Assembly: GCA_907163375.1 (NCBI GenBank)
Contig: CAJQUW010003593.1
Location: 1-64,000 of the forward strand
Source: Prostheceraeus crozeri
Lineage: Eukaryota; Platyhelminthes; Polycladida; Euryleptidae
DNA length: 64,000 bases
Reading direction: 5' to 3'
Shown: positions 30,728-40,154 of the stretch, piece after piece
Layout of the letters: every line of letters starts with the position of its first letter
Numbering within the stretch: position 1 is the first letter of the stretch
Notes under the pieces: model-generated
Told to the model about the DNA's origin: nothing
Databases searched by the model: none
Seen by the model: the letters and a program-made list of their open reading frames with translations, nothing else
Made by a program: the position numbers and the translations under genes

Positions 30728-32887
30728 TTAAAGTTTGGCACACTTTACAATTCCGCTGTGATTCAGCTTCAAATGACTGCATCCTTTTGCGCAGACGCTG
30801 AAGTCGTTCATGTGAGTCAGTCTCACTTTTCTTATTCCATTGTTCATACACTCGATGTGCATTAAAGTTTCCTTTTCGTGGATACGGCTATTTGAAACCT
30901 GGGAGGCCAACAGGAGATTGGATTGTGTGAGGTTCCTCACAGATTCAATTAAGCCTCTGTTCTCCTCCTTCATTTTCTTCTCCCGCTCCTCTTCCTGCTG
31001 TAGGCGCTCCTGGCAGAGACGCAACTTGCTTTGCATATCCTCTTCTGTCGAGGTTTCATCCAAGTCGACGTTATAATCCCGCACTGGGAGAGGAGCCGTC
31101 ACATCCGACGTTGGTAGAGCTGCAACTGGGGGAGGTGTTGTGGGAAGTAGTACCGGGGAGGAAGGAGCTGCACCTGGCGTCGGTAATGGGTTCGGAGGAG
31201 ATACCGGCGATGGAAGACGTGCAGGGGATGATGGAGCCAAGCAGATCATTGGGGACGGCGGCAGGCGGACACTCCAGCTCGGGGATGCCCGGATGTTGCT
31301 GAAGGAGACCTCCTGTGATGCATGCATCACGGAGTCCTGTAAACGAAAAGAAACAATTGTTTATGAACTATTTGCAATTGTTAACATTTATCAAAATTAA
31401 AATGAACACTACGTAAATTCAATTACATAAATTAAAATTAACTTGTTGACATTTATTAACTCCAAATGTGAATTTCACATACCTTCAGCTCGATTGTCCT
31501 TCGATTGGATCCACCTTCATCCTCCGAAAGAACCATCGAATCATTCTAGAAGATAAATTGATCTATTGCAGATTAATAAATTTATACTCAAGTGGGTTTC
31601 TAAATTACAATGGAAAAGTTCTCTGCTCATGCAGTCATCTAAGCATTATACTTACATTTGCAACCGAATTATCGTCATCGGATGAGGATGTTGGAGACGA
31701 CGTGATGGAGACGTCATCAGATGATGAAGATTCATCGGAAATTGATGAATCGCCCGATGATTCATGAATGGAGTAGGGCCTCTCCTCGTTATCCTCTATA
31801 GATGTGGTGGTCGCCGGCGTAGACAGAAAACTCCGCTGATGTCTTTTAAGGGACAAAGATCGTACAGCCTGCAGCGAAAATGTGATAATGTTTTTATAAC
31901 TAAATAGATATTAATGAGAATTAATATAGACATAGACTATATAAATGTAAAGTTTTTTTTCCAGGTATTGTTGTCTGATATCGAATCGTAGACCATAAAA
32001 ATCACACTTACGGGACTTGAAATGGTTTTCTTTTCCGGCGAATTCAACCGAGGTATTGCAGGATACCTTTGGACACTTGGAAACAGGTGAAAATAGAAAT
32101 TCATGTTCAATTTCACATTAAGAAGTAACAAGCAAATTAATTTCTTACCTTTCGCAAGTTTTCCACCGCATTATTGTCTTCGAAACTGACTTTCAGCTGT
32201 GGGGGCACCTCACACTGAAATATTTATGAAATATTGATTTAATTTATGCACACGATTACTAACCTGAGTAAATAGAATCCCACATCTTGAACGACCAGTT
32301 TCTTCTGCACCAACACCTTAGCTTTCTTCAGTGGGGGCATCACCATGTCCTGAAATGTGTTAACAACAAATTTATTTTAATCTAAAGGAAGCAGTACTTT
32401 TTGTCAACTGTGAGTTAGTTGTCCGTTCAAGTTAGCATTTAGAATTGACTGCACTTACCTCAAAATCACTCAAAGTCTCATCAATAAATTCTCGAGACTT
32501 GGGGACTTTCTTAGGTACTCGGGACTTGGGGGCTTTCTTTGCCTCAGGCTCGTCCACCTGTGAGAGCACGCCTTCAGTCGGCCTTTCCTTGTTAAGTAGC
32601 CTCTCCAACTTCTTTTTCTCTGCCTTGGAGGTAAGGTTGATGCCTTTCCGGCCATTCTGTTGGGCACAGGGAGTATGTTTGGCAATGAAGGTCTTTGCTG
32701 AGTCGCTGTTTACCTTGTCGTTGCTCCTCTCATATGTCTTGCAGGTTAAACAATAGAGGTACGTGAAATCCTGTTTGAATGCGCAGTCTTTGTGACCACT
32801 CTTGTTGGCATGTCGAACAGGCAGTCGGCATGTTTCACAGTAGTGAAAGATCAGCAGTTGTCGCGCAATACTTTCATGTCGGACCAT
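30728..32887 (-). CDS. Apparent multi-exon Polinton gene: Cys-rich N-terminus, acidic and Pro-rich middle, coiled coil
   Basis: Starting with ATG at 32887, about seven coding blocks are separated by short introns with GT–AG borders (for example a GTAAGT donor near 32462 and TTTCAG acceptor near 32351). The first block has paired cysteines (FHYCETC … CAFKQDF … YCLTCKTY), probably zinc-binding. Later blocks are Ser/Asp-rich, then Pro-rich (PPSPMICLAPSSPARLPSP), then a coiled coil (RLQQEEEREKKMKEENRGLI). I do not recognise the family. A TATA box (32953–32942) precedes it and the stop lies 106 bp upstream of the polymerase B TATA box. Most Polinton genes lack introns, so this may be captured host cargo. 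Confidence 0.5.
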
Positions 32888-32941
32888 TTCTAAATAGGAA
32901 AAAAAATTGATTATAATTTAATCTCTTGTTAAACGAGAACG

Positions 32942-32953
32942 CATTTATATACC
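32942..32953 (-). promoter_or_regulatory. TATA box GGTATATAAATG before multi-exon gene
   Basis: Read on the minus strand, it lies about 55 bp before the ATG at 32887. It has the same TATATAA core as the other promoters of the element. Confidence 0.5.
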
Positions 32954-34198
32954 ATCAACAAAGCTCTATTAAGTGCTACTTTCATATTGGAGAAATCTGA
33001 GAAAGAAATAAAATTTGAAGTTGAAATTGAAACCGAAAGTCGAAAATTAGATATTTATTCGAAAAGGGTTTGCTCATAAGAAGAGTTGAAATTTGGAAAC
33101 AGCTGATTTACTATTATTTTATTTCGAAATTAATATAATAGAATGAAAGTGAAATTTCGAAAATTTCAACCAATCCTCAATTTGTTTAATTAAACAAGCT
33201 TGAATTTCATACATCTGTTAGCAGATGTCAGACTGAATATTTAAAATGGATGAAGGCTTTATTTAGGTATCTTTTTATTTATTTACAAACTGTGAAAATC
33301 TTGTTGATTCAAATACACTTACATTTAAACTGATATATTCATGTCTCTCGCTCAATGACTTAATATACGATGAAAAATTAAAAAAACATGGTTAATAATA
33401 TAACATAAAGGGTTCCTATCCTAAAACCCAAGCTTCTATATTTAAAGCTATTTGGTTATAAAAACTTAACCCTCTAACTACCATGGGGTCAATTTTTGAC
33501 CCCACTAATGATCTTTTTCATAGCAAATTTCTCACAAGCTCTCCAACATGTAATGGTTCTGTGACTTTGTCTGCATGAATATTGCGTTTATATTTATGTA
33601 TTTGGATATGTAATAATGTTATTTATAAAGGCGCATCACTGGGAAATCAAAATTCCATCACTAATTACCATGGGGGTCATGTTTTGACCCCAAGTTTCAA
33701 TGCACCAGAAAAATGTTATGATGCGTTAACAAATTTATCTTGTTTACTGGTGCCAATTTTACAACTGTGTCAGATTCCAACTTAATTGATTTATCTTTTT
33801 GTCTGAAATAATAGGTTACTGTAGTAGATCGAATTACTCCATTATTCGATCCATCTTGTGTAGGCCTATATAGCCTTGATGATATCCATTCACAAACAGA
33901 ATATGCCTTTGAATATCGCATGATCAATATCAAGTGTATTGACGATGAGCTTTCGTCACACGTGTGTTCCTGGCAAGCGTGCGGTCTGAGCGACTTCTAA
34001 CGCCATACACAAAAAGCGGAGAGCGCACGCTTCATACCAAGATCTATCTGTTTTGATGAATTGCAGGTGCACTGAAATCATCCGAACTTCGATCGAATGA
34101 CTCACGACTAGGTAGTGGAAAGACGCGGTATCAGTGACATTCATTTATTCTGTGGCTGGCAGACGCTTGTGAACAGTGACATTACATTTGAGGTGTTT

Positions 34199-36583
34199 AT
34201 GGCCGAAGGCTTTTCGTCTCGAAGGACACAGCGCGAGCTGCTGCTCTTCTGGCGACTAATACGTTGTTTGGAACTAATATAGAAGAAGAGTCCACTGATG
34301 ATGATGTCTCAGAAGCAGATAATCAATTATCTGAAGTGAGCGACGATGATGACGTCTTGGGGGATGAAAGTTCGGAAAGTTGTGAAGACCAAGAAACTCA
34401 AACAACACCTGAGTCTTGTCATGCACGAGATGGAAGTATCTGGAATCCTCATCCATCGTCACAGGGTCGTCGAAGGCAACATAACATTGTGCGTGAGCAA
34501 CCAGGTCCCACAAAATCAACCACAGAACGATCGGGTGACCCATTGGGAGCTTTTTATTGCTTCATAACACCAAGTATGATAAGAATGATAATTACACATA
34601 CCAATGAAGGTCATCGAGTTCTTGGAGATAGATGGAAAAACGCTGACGAAAAAGAGCTGCAAACTTATATTGGACTTCTTATACTGGCTGGTGTGTATCG
34701 TGCAAGATTGGAACCTATTGAACATCTGTGGAACCGAGATCATGGACGCCCTGTTTTCGCTAAAGCAATGTCGAGGAATCGATTCAGTGAACTCACAAGA
34801 TGTCTGAGATTCGATGATAGAAACACGAGAACTGACCGACGTTCTAGAGACAAGCTAGCTCCAATTAGAGATTTTCATGATCTATTTGCTGCCAAGTGTC
34901 GATCAAATTTTAAACCGGGGACGAATGTTACAGTGGACGAGCAGCTGGTGTTATTTCGGGGACGGTGTGGTTTCAAGATGTATATACCCAGCAAACCGGG
35001 GAAATATGGAATCAAGCTTTGGCTCATGTGTGACGTTGAGACAAGCTACTGCTCAAATTTAGAAGTGTACTGTGGAAAAACTGGCCACTCAGCTGAAATC
35101 GGCCAAGGAGCCAGAGTGGTCATGCAATTGACAGAACACTTGAAGAATTCCGGACGCAATGTCACAGGAGATAACTTTTTCTCTAGCATTTTTCTCAGCA
35201 ATGCTCTGTTATCAAATAACCTGACCTACGTTGGCACAGTGTGACAAAATAAACGGTTTTTACCTCCAGTGATAACATCGAAGTGTGGTCGAGAAGAATT
35301 GTCATCGAAATTTGCATTTCAATCGAATACAACTCTTGTTTCATACACTCCAAAAAAGGAAGACTGGTTGTCCTGATGTCGACACAACATCACAGTGCAG
35401 AAGTATCCGATCGTGTCGACAAGAAACCTGATATGATTTTAGAATACAATCGAACGAAAGGTAAGCATAAATAAATTATTTTCATCGTTCAGTTGTACAT
35501 TATTTCTAAATGGTTTTGATTTACAGGCCAAAAGTAGGGTCAACTCCAGACAAATTATTGCTCAAAATATTCTTTATTATTTGATAACTTGAAGTATAAA
35601 TTTCGAGCAATAATTTGTGCAATTGTCTGGAGGTAACCCTACTTTTGGACTTTTGGCCTTATAGGCAATCATGAATCCAAACCACTTCCTACTGACAGCA
35701 CTTCTATATAGATGGTTTTGATTAGATGCTGCACTTTCATTCACCTGCACGTCATGTATAGTCTATGCACTGCATGCTTGAAAACAACAGACCAATTGAA
35801 ATTATAGGATATTTCCTCAGACGTTTTACATATAGAAACATGTTCTCACTTCGAAACCAGCTTTAGTGACACAAAATTAAGTTTATCAAAACATGATATG
35901 TGCTAACAAAGCGGGATACTGTCTTTTTGCAACAAATTTATATCAAAATTTCTATACTCCTTTGAATAACATTCTCAGATGCATCTACATGTAAAATGCA
36001 TCTAGAGCTAAAATAATATTTCTCAGATGCATAATACAGGCCTACATTTGCTTCTAGTTTCATACAGACCATAGAATAAAATGAAAGCATAAGACCAATA
36101 TGCTGATTACATAACGGCAGTTGGTCGACCTCATACAATCCACTTTTTCTCTTATTTCCAGGAGCTGTTGATACTATCGACAAGCTGACTCGAACATATT
36201 CTTGTAAAAGGAAGACAAGGCGATGGACAATGGCATTGTTTAGCAACTTCGTCGACATTGCCTGTTACAACGCCTATGTAGTCTTCTTATCCACTCATTC
36301 CAGTTATCACGTTGGAAAGTCACACAGAAGAAGACTTTTCTTAGAAGAATTGTCTCACATGATGATTTTGGATGCAATCACTGATCGAGAAAGCCGCGCA
36401 ATTTCGAATGCTTCTTTTGATCGCATCCTAATCAAGCGCAAGAGATGCAGCCTATGTCCTCGCGAGGATGACAGGAAAAGCAGTGACGAGTGTTGTAAGT
36501 GTGGTGCCACAATCTGCAGAAGTCATACGAAAATGAAGAAGAAATCTTTCACATGCGTTTGTACTCACTGCCCAAAAAATTAG
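34199..36583 (+). pseudogene. piggyBac 1 transposase
   Basis: The gene starts at ATG 34199 and shows an acidic N-terminus (EEESTDDDVSEADNQ), the DDE_Tnp_1_7 domain with TVDEQLVLFRGRCGF (first Asp), VTGDNFFSS (second Asp) and GAVDTIDKLTRTYS (third), the RRWTMALFSNFVDIACYNAY segment, and a C-terminal Cys-rich zinc domain (CSLCPRED … CCKCGATIC). An intron at 35461–36161 has GTAAGC and TTCCAG borders. An in-frame TGA at 35242–35244 interrupts GTV…QNKRFLPP and looks like a CGA-to-TGA change. The first residues also appear shifted in frame near 34.25 kb. With these two lesions it is inactive but young-looking. Confidence 0.88.
35526..35660. mobile_element. Short palindromic element (MITE-like) in the piggyBac 1 intron
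   Basis: AGGCCAAAAGTAGGGT near 35525 is mirrored by ACCCTACTTTTGG…TTTTGGCCT ending near 35660, and the inner arms (CTCCAGACAAATTATTGCTC against GAGCAATAATTTGTGCAATTGTCTGGAG) also pair, giving a long hairpin of about 135 bp. It lies entirely within the intron at 35461–36161. No coding capacity. The TSD is not clear. Confidence 0.75.
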
Positions 36584-37289
36584 CAATAACCACTCCTCTT
36601 TCTTGTGTAGGCCTATTGTTCTGTCTGAAATTATACAATTTACTGTCATGTATAACTCGTATTGGTTTTAATATTCACTTTTGTATTCCATACACAAATC
36701 GGTATGCCAAAATTTACAAAAACAATGATTGTCTTATGAAAATGATATTGGGGTCAAAAAATGACCCCATGGTAGTTAATGATGGTTTTATCCCTGGTAG
36801 TTAGAGGGTTAATAATGTTCCTACTCCCGAATATCCTATAAAGTAGCAGAACCTGACAATGAAACTCACTTCAGAATTGTAATAAGAACCGGAGAACGGA
36901 GGAACGAAGAACGACGTCTGCTATGGACACTGAATTATTTGAAAATGAGTGAAAATTCGTTGTGTGCAACTTCTTTATATATGAAATTGACAAAGCAACT
37001 ATGAACAAAGACCTTATGACATCACATCCTGGAATTGGTACGGTCAAACAAAATTGATAACTCAAACAAGAATTGGAACAGCTGGTTTATTTTTAACCTT
37101 AGAAATGGAAGTGCCATCATATGTGTTGAAAGATTTCTACATGTAAACAGTAGAGTGAATTCAAGGTAATATGAACTGATGGACTGATATATTATTTGAT
37201 ATACATGTTATTATTAATAGTCATATAATGATTCATATTTGAAGACATAAAACGTGTGATTTGAATAGAACATTAAAATTTGAATTAAG

Positions 37290-37396
37290 CGCTAAATTTC
37301 GAAAATTCAAATTTCGCGCCAAAATTCGAATAATGAAATTTAAAGACTTTTTCGAAAATTTGAATTTCGCGCCAAAATTCAAATAATCAAATTAAA
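37290..37396. repeat. ~54-bp direct repeat TTCGAAAATT…TTTCGCGCCAAAATTC
   Basis: TTCGAAAATTCAAATTTCGC and CGCCAAAATTCGAATAAT recur with TTTGAATTTCGCGCC and AAAATTCAAATAAT about 54 bp later. Related TTTCGAAAATT words are also seen at 33.04–33.18 kb, on the other side of piggyBac 1. Confidence 0.7.
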
Positions 37397-37401
37397 ATAC
37401 T

Positions 37402-37453
37402 AGGGTTAGGGTTAAGGGTTAGGTTTAGGGTTAGGTTTAGGGTTAGGGTTGGG
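37402..37453. repeat. Interstitial telomere-like (TTAGGG)n tract
   Basis: About eight variant units of TTAGGG (TAGGGTTAGGGTTAAGGGTT, TTAGGTTTAGGG and so on) occur inside the Polinton. The metazoan telomere unit is TTAGGG, so this is either captured telomeric DNA, from repair, or a chance-expanded repeat. Confidence 0.85.
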
Positions 37454-37606
37454 GAAGCAAGAAGAGTATCTATGGCACCCGGAACCCAATGGTTAAATAA
37501 CCCTATAATATATAATAATAATATAATGATATATAATAATAATAATATATATAATAATAATATAAATAATAATATATAATATATAATAATTTTGAACCCC
37601 CCCGCC

Positions 37607-37662
37607 GTGTATGAAGTGTATGAAGTGTATGAAGTGTATGAAGTGTATGAAGTGTATGAAGG
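37607..37662. repeat. 9-bp tandem repeat TGTATGAAG, about 6 copies
   Basis: Perfect copies in a row, followed by AAGGTCAAGGTCA-type imperfect repeats to about 37690. Open frames over it (poly FIHFIH on the minus strand) are artefacts of the repeat. Confidence 0.95.
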
Positions 37663-37805
37663 TCAAGGTCAGGTCTAAGGTCAAGGTCAAGTGTAGAGGA
37701 TTGTATATTATGGTCATTTTTAGTTGTAAAACTTTAACTTTGAAAATTTGTAAACTTAGTCATTTTTGTAAAAAAACTTGGAATTTTTTCAAGTTGCATA
37801 CAGAT

Positions 37806-38115
37806 GCATACAACTAGGATTTTTTCATCAAATGGGTACATACAATATATCATTCGAATGCTCTTTTCATGCTGATTCTAATGGTGTATTGTATGATGCA
37901 TGTATGACATATAACTAGAGAGCTACATGTCTTTAAAGAATCGGCTAAAAACTTAGTGAATTTAAAAATCTAACATTTGTCTGCTGGCATACAGTTGCAT
38001 ACAACTAGGATTTTCCCATCGAATAGGTACATACCTTATATCATTCGAAAGGTCTTTTCATTCTCATTCTTATGGTGTCGTGTATGACACATGTATGATA
38101 TCATCCTGGACTGCT
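37806..38115. repeat. 191-bp tandem duplication
   Basis: GCATACAACTAGGATTTT begins at 37806 and again at 37997, and both copies continue through GGTACATAC, ATATCATTCGAA, TCTTTTCAT and ATGGTGT to GTATGA(C/T)AT. The copies are about 85% alike by eye. Confidence 0.85.
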
Positions 38116-38358
38116 ACAAGCATTTTAAAATTAACAACATAACTGTTTCTTTAAAAGTTATATGCTCCTATTTATTTTAAGTTGAAGTCTTCATATTTGA
38201 TTTTTTTGTTTCAATTCAGTTATTGAACATCATTAATTGTAGATAGTTATTCCCCTTTCCCATTCAGACCTTAATTGAAGACCGATTTGTGAAATGAAAA
38301 TACAAGTCTGTTCATATATACAAATGAATATTAAATTAAGAGATTAAGAAAAAACACA

Positions 38359-38826
38359 CTAAATGTCATCAAGGTAAGGAAAGGGTACACGTTTTTTCAA
38401 GTCCACTTGCACATGGATCCTGGTCTTTTTGGGCGCACAGGGACAGCGACGTGGTGTGTCAAGGTCGATGACCGAAAATTCGAGAGCGGTTGTGAGGTTC
38501 CGCTCGTTTGGCTCCATTCGTATGAAGACCCGTTTCGTGTGGTATTTTTTCGGCGCGTTCTTCACTTTGACAGTGACCCTTCCATAAAGTGGCGTTCGCA
38601 TGGACTTCTTATTCATGTGACGCATCGTCTCGATTGATACGTCACTATCCTCACCATCATCACTCGAGTAGTCGGGCGATGCAGGGGCTTGGGTGAACAC
38701 CACCGGCTCGTTTGGTGTTGTCGATCGCTCCATCGGAGATTGGGGAGGTGTACTGGTACGTTCCACTGGCGAAGTGGTACGATCAGCAGTACCGTTCTCA
38801 ACTGCGGCTTCCTGTTTGCGATGCAT
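38359..38826 (-). CDS. Unknown gene near Polinton right end, minus strand
   Basis: The 155-residue product begins at ATG 38826. Its first half is Pro/Ser/Thr-rich and acidic (PVERTSTPPQSPMERS; DYSSDDGEDSDVSIE); the second half is basic and strand-rich (VTVKVKNAPKKYHTKRVFIR; KKTRIHVQVDLKKRVPFPY). I do not recognise it. Viral regulators often have such a disordered acidic arm followed by a small basic fold, but no function is claimed. The promoter is shared with the divergent gene at 39051: a minus-strand TATA lies at 38916–38908. The frame is open. Confidence 0.55.
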   Translation of the reverse strand: MHRKQEAAVENGTADRTTSPVERTSTPPQSPMERSTTPNEPVVFTQAPASPDYSSDDGEDSDVSIETMRHMNKKSMRTPLYGRVTVKVKNAPKKYHTKRVFIRMEPNERNLTTALEFSVIDLDTPRRCPCAPKKTRIHVQVDLKKRVPFPYLDDI

Positions 38827-38907
38827 TATGACTTGTAGATTTAAAATAATTGTAACTTGTAAACGTGAGGATTAGAACCTTTGATAAGAATTGGTACAAA
38901 CCTCGGA

Positions 38908-38995
38908 CTTATATACTTTTTAAACAAAGGAAATCCTAACAGCCAATCAGAGAGGTACCGAACTTCCCTAAAGAATATATATAACTATATAAAGG
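38908..38995. promoter_or_regulatory. Divergent promoter region of the two right-end Polinton genes
   Basis: A minus-strand TATA GTATATAAG (38916–38908) serves the gene at 38826 and a plus-strand TATA CTATATAAAGG (38985–38995) serves the gene at 39051. AGCCAATCAG (38941–38950) between them is a CCAAT box. Distances to the ATGs are about 82 and 56 bp. Confidence 0.6.
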
Positions 38996-39050
38996 ATGTC
39001 ATTGTTCCAAACTGTTAAGTACTTATCCTCAACGTTCCATAACAAGAAGC

Positions 39051-39341
39051 ATGTCCTCAAAACCTCTATTCTATTTTCAAAATGACAGCCAAGTCATTAT
39101 GGGAGGTCAGTTGGACATGACCATGCATCTCTGTTGCGGCTGCAAAGTGGCCCTGTGGAAAAACTTGACTGTGTCAGCACTTCAAAGGCGGAGTGGACTA
39201 CCAGTGAAGTGTCCGGTACACGAGTGTGACCATGACTTTAGCAACAATCAGACATTTCATGAATGTTGTGATGACTTCCTGAAGATCATGGAGTCGCCTG
39301 AGGGACGTGATCTTTACCCATCATTTATTTTTCACGCTTAA
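39051..39341 (+). CDS. Unknown Cys-rich gene at Polinton right end
   Basis: The 96-residue product has cysteines spaced as LCCGCKVALW … VKCPVHECDHDF … FHECCDDF, suggesting one or two zinc-binding sites. It begins with ATG at 39051, 56 bp after a TATA box, and ends 138 bp before the right inverted repeat. It is divergent from the gene at 38359–38826. I do not recognise the family; small Cys-rich proteins in the terminal zones of DNA viruses are often host-interaction genes. The frame is open. Confidence 0.55.
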   Translation: MSSKPLFYFQNDSQVIMGGQLDMTMHLCCGCKVALWKNLTVSALQRRSGLPVKCPVHECDHDFSNNQTFHECCDDFLKIMESPEGRDLYPSFIFHA

Positions 39342-39478
39342 ATTAAACTTACTTTGTAAATCTCTTGTCTTTTTCATTTTAAACATACTTCTGGAATTGG
39401 TTTTCTTATTGGGGAGCAACTAAATCATAGCTGCACATTAAAGTTTCACATCTAAATAGTGCTACACTTAAAATAATT

Positions 39479-39778
39479 GTCACAATAGTCGCAATTGAGC
39501 AAACCCATTCAAAATCAAACAACGGACGTCTATCGGTACGTACCCAAGTGCTCAGAACCAAACCGCACAAGTTCGCTCATAGACGTTCCGAAACACAGTG
39601 TACTCAACCGATTGTACCAAACACATGTACCTATCCAGTAAAACAGATATCATACTTGTTCCTATTGATAACACTGAATTATACATGTACCTATCCATGT
39701 ACCTATTGATAACACTAAATTATACATGTACCCATCCATGTACCTATCCCTCGCAAGTAGGGCACAGTTTTCACTACT
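39479..39778. repeat. Polinton right terminal inverted repeat (300 bp)
   Basis: The complement is identical at every position to 15723–16022. The outermost bases are …CACTACT, followed by the target-site copy CACAGG. Confidence 0.97.
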
Positions 39779-39784
39779 CACAGG
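39779..39784. repeat. Polinton target-site duplication, right copy (CACAGG)
   Basis: Matches 15717–15722 exactly. Confidence 0.97.
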
Positions 39785-39912
39785 AATTCGATGCCATTGC
39801 GATCAAATCTATACCGACTGAGTAACTCAGAGTCCTCAAGTTCGATAAATGGATCATATATGGATTTGTAGACTTTACGTCGACGGTAATTTATATCAAC
39901 TAATTCAGCCAT
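39785..39912 (-). pseudogene. Harbinger 1 DDE transposase, N-terminal end
   Basis: On the minus strand an ATG at 39912 starts MAELVDINYRRRKVY, continues with a DSELLSRYRFDRNGIEF stretch, and stops at the Polinton boundary. The next residues (LLCDLLRDN…) are at 15716 and below on the far side of the Polinton. The RRYRF…I.F..DLLRD pattern is characteristic of HARBI1-like N-termini. Confidence 0.88.
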
Positions 39913-40154
39913 CACAGAATACAAAGAATGAAACGCGTGTATTGACGCATTCATTTATCTGTAAGTTATGTCCTCCAACCTACACGCTGCCTGTGATTGG
40001 CGGAAGAAAGTTTGCTTGACCTTCAAGACAGCTCCGATTCTGTCTTAGATTCTTAGCAAGAATTCTTGCTTAAGAATGATTGTGAATACGGAAATTTTCA
40101 TTTAGCAAAGATTCTTTGCTTTCTAGCAAAAATTCTTAATTGTGAATACGGCCA

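Larger units (their letters stand above)
33470..36808 (+). mobile_element. piggyBac element 1, inside the Polinton, TSD TTAA
   Basis: TTAA at 33466–33469 and 36809–36812 flanks a 3339-bp element with termini CCCTCTAACTACCA and its complement. Subterminal palindromes GGGGTCA…TGACCCC occur at 33485–33503, about 33669–33692 and 36750–36768. It carries a transposase gene with one intron. Between the 5' end and the gene (33.7–34.2 kb) I see no other gene. It inserted into non-coding Polinton sequence to the right of the multi-exon gene. Confidence 0.95.
36813..38358. other. Polinton non-coding, repeat-rich block
   Basis: No convincing gene. It holds a ~54-bp direct repeat (37290–37396), an interstitial telomere-like tract (37402–37453), AT-rich low-complexity sequence (37500–37590), a 9-bp tandem (37607–37662) and a 191-bp duplication (37806–38115). 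A minus-strand TATA-like CATATATAAAG (36983–36973) precedes a 64-codon frame of no recognised function. Confidence 0.6.
15723..39778. mobile_element. Polinton (Maverick), 24.1 kb, with both termini and later piggyBac insertion
   Basis: The element has 300-bp terminal inverted repeats that I find identical base for base, AG…CT ends and a 6-bp TSD, CACAGG. Without piggyBac 1 it is about 20.7 kb. Plus-strand genes from the left are UBA–RING, an unknown, a small basic protein, an unknown conserved gene, ATPase, another conserved gene, integrase, minor capsid, basic pVI-like protein, major capsid and protease. The right half is mostly minus strand: TBP-like, unknown, polymerase B, a multi-exon gene and two divergent unknowns at the end. 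Identical repeats suggest a young insertion, yet it looks broken, with about ten breaks over several genes. Treated here as a fossil. Confidence 0.97.
12997..40154. mobile_element. PIF/Harbinger element 1 (3.1 kb before the Polinton insertion), TSD CTG
   Basis: Inverted termini TGGCCGTATTCACAA begin at 12997 and end at 40154 as the complement, with CTG on both flanks (12994–12996 and 40155–40157). A further inverted run of AAGAATTCTTGC-type sequence lies just inside each end. It encodes the two standard Harbinger proteins, a Myb/SANT-like protein on the plus strand and a DDE transposase on the minus strand, transcribed convergently. The transposase is cut by a Polinton inserted at CACAGG. Excluding the Polinton and one TSD copy, 3096 bp remain. 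Confidence 0.92.

Noticed and set aside
37493-37717. Minus-strand frame with poly FIHFIH and Ile/Tyr runs
   Set aside because: It is a reading of the 9-bp tandem repeat and the AT-rich tract; no protein features.
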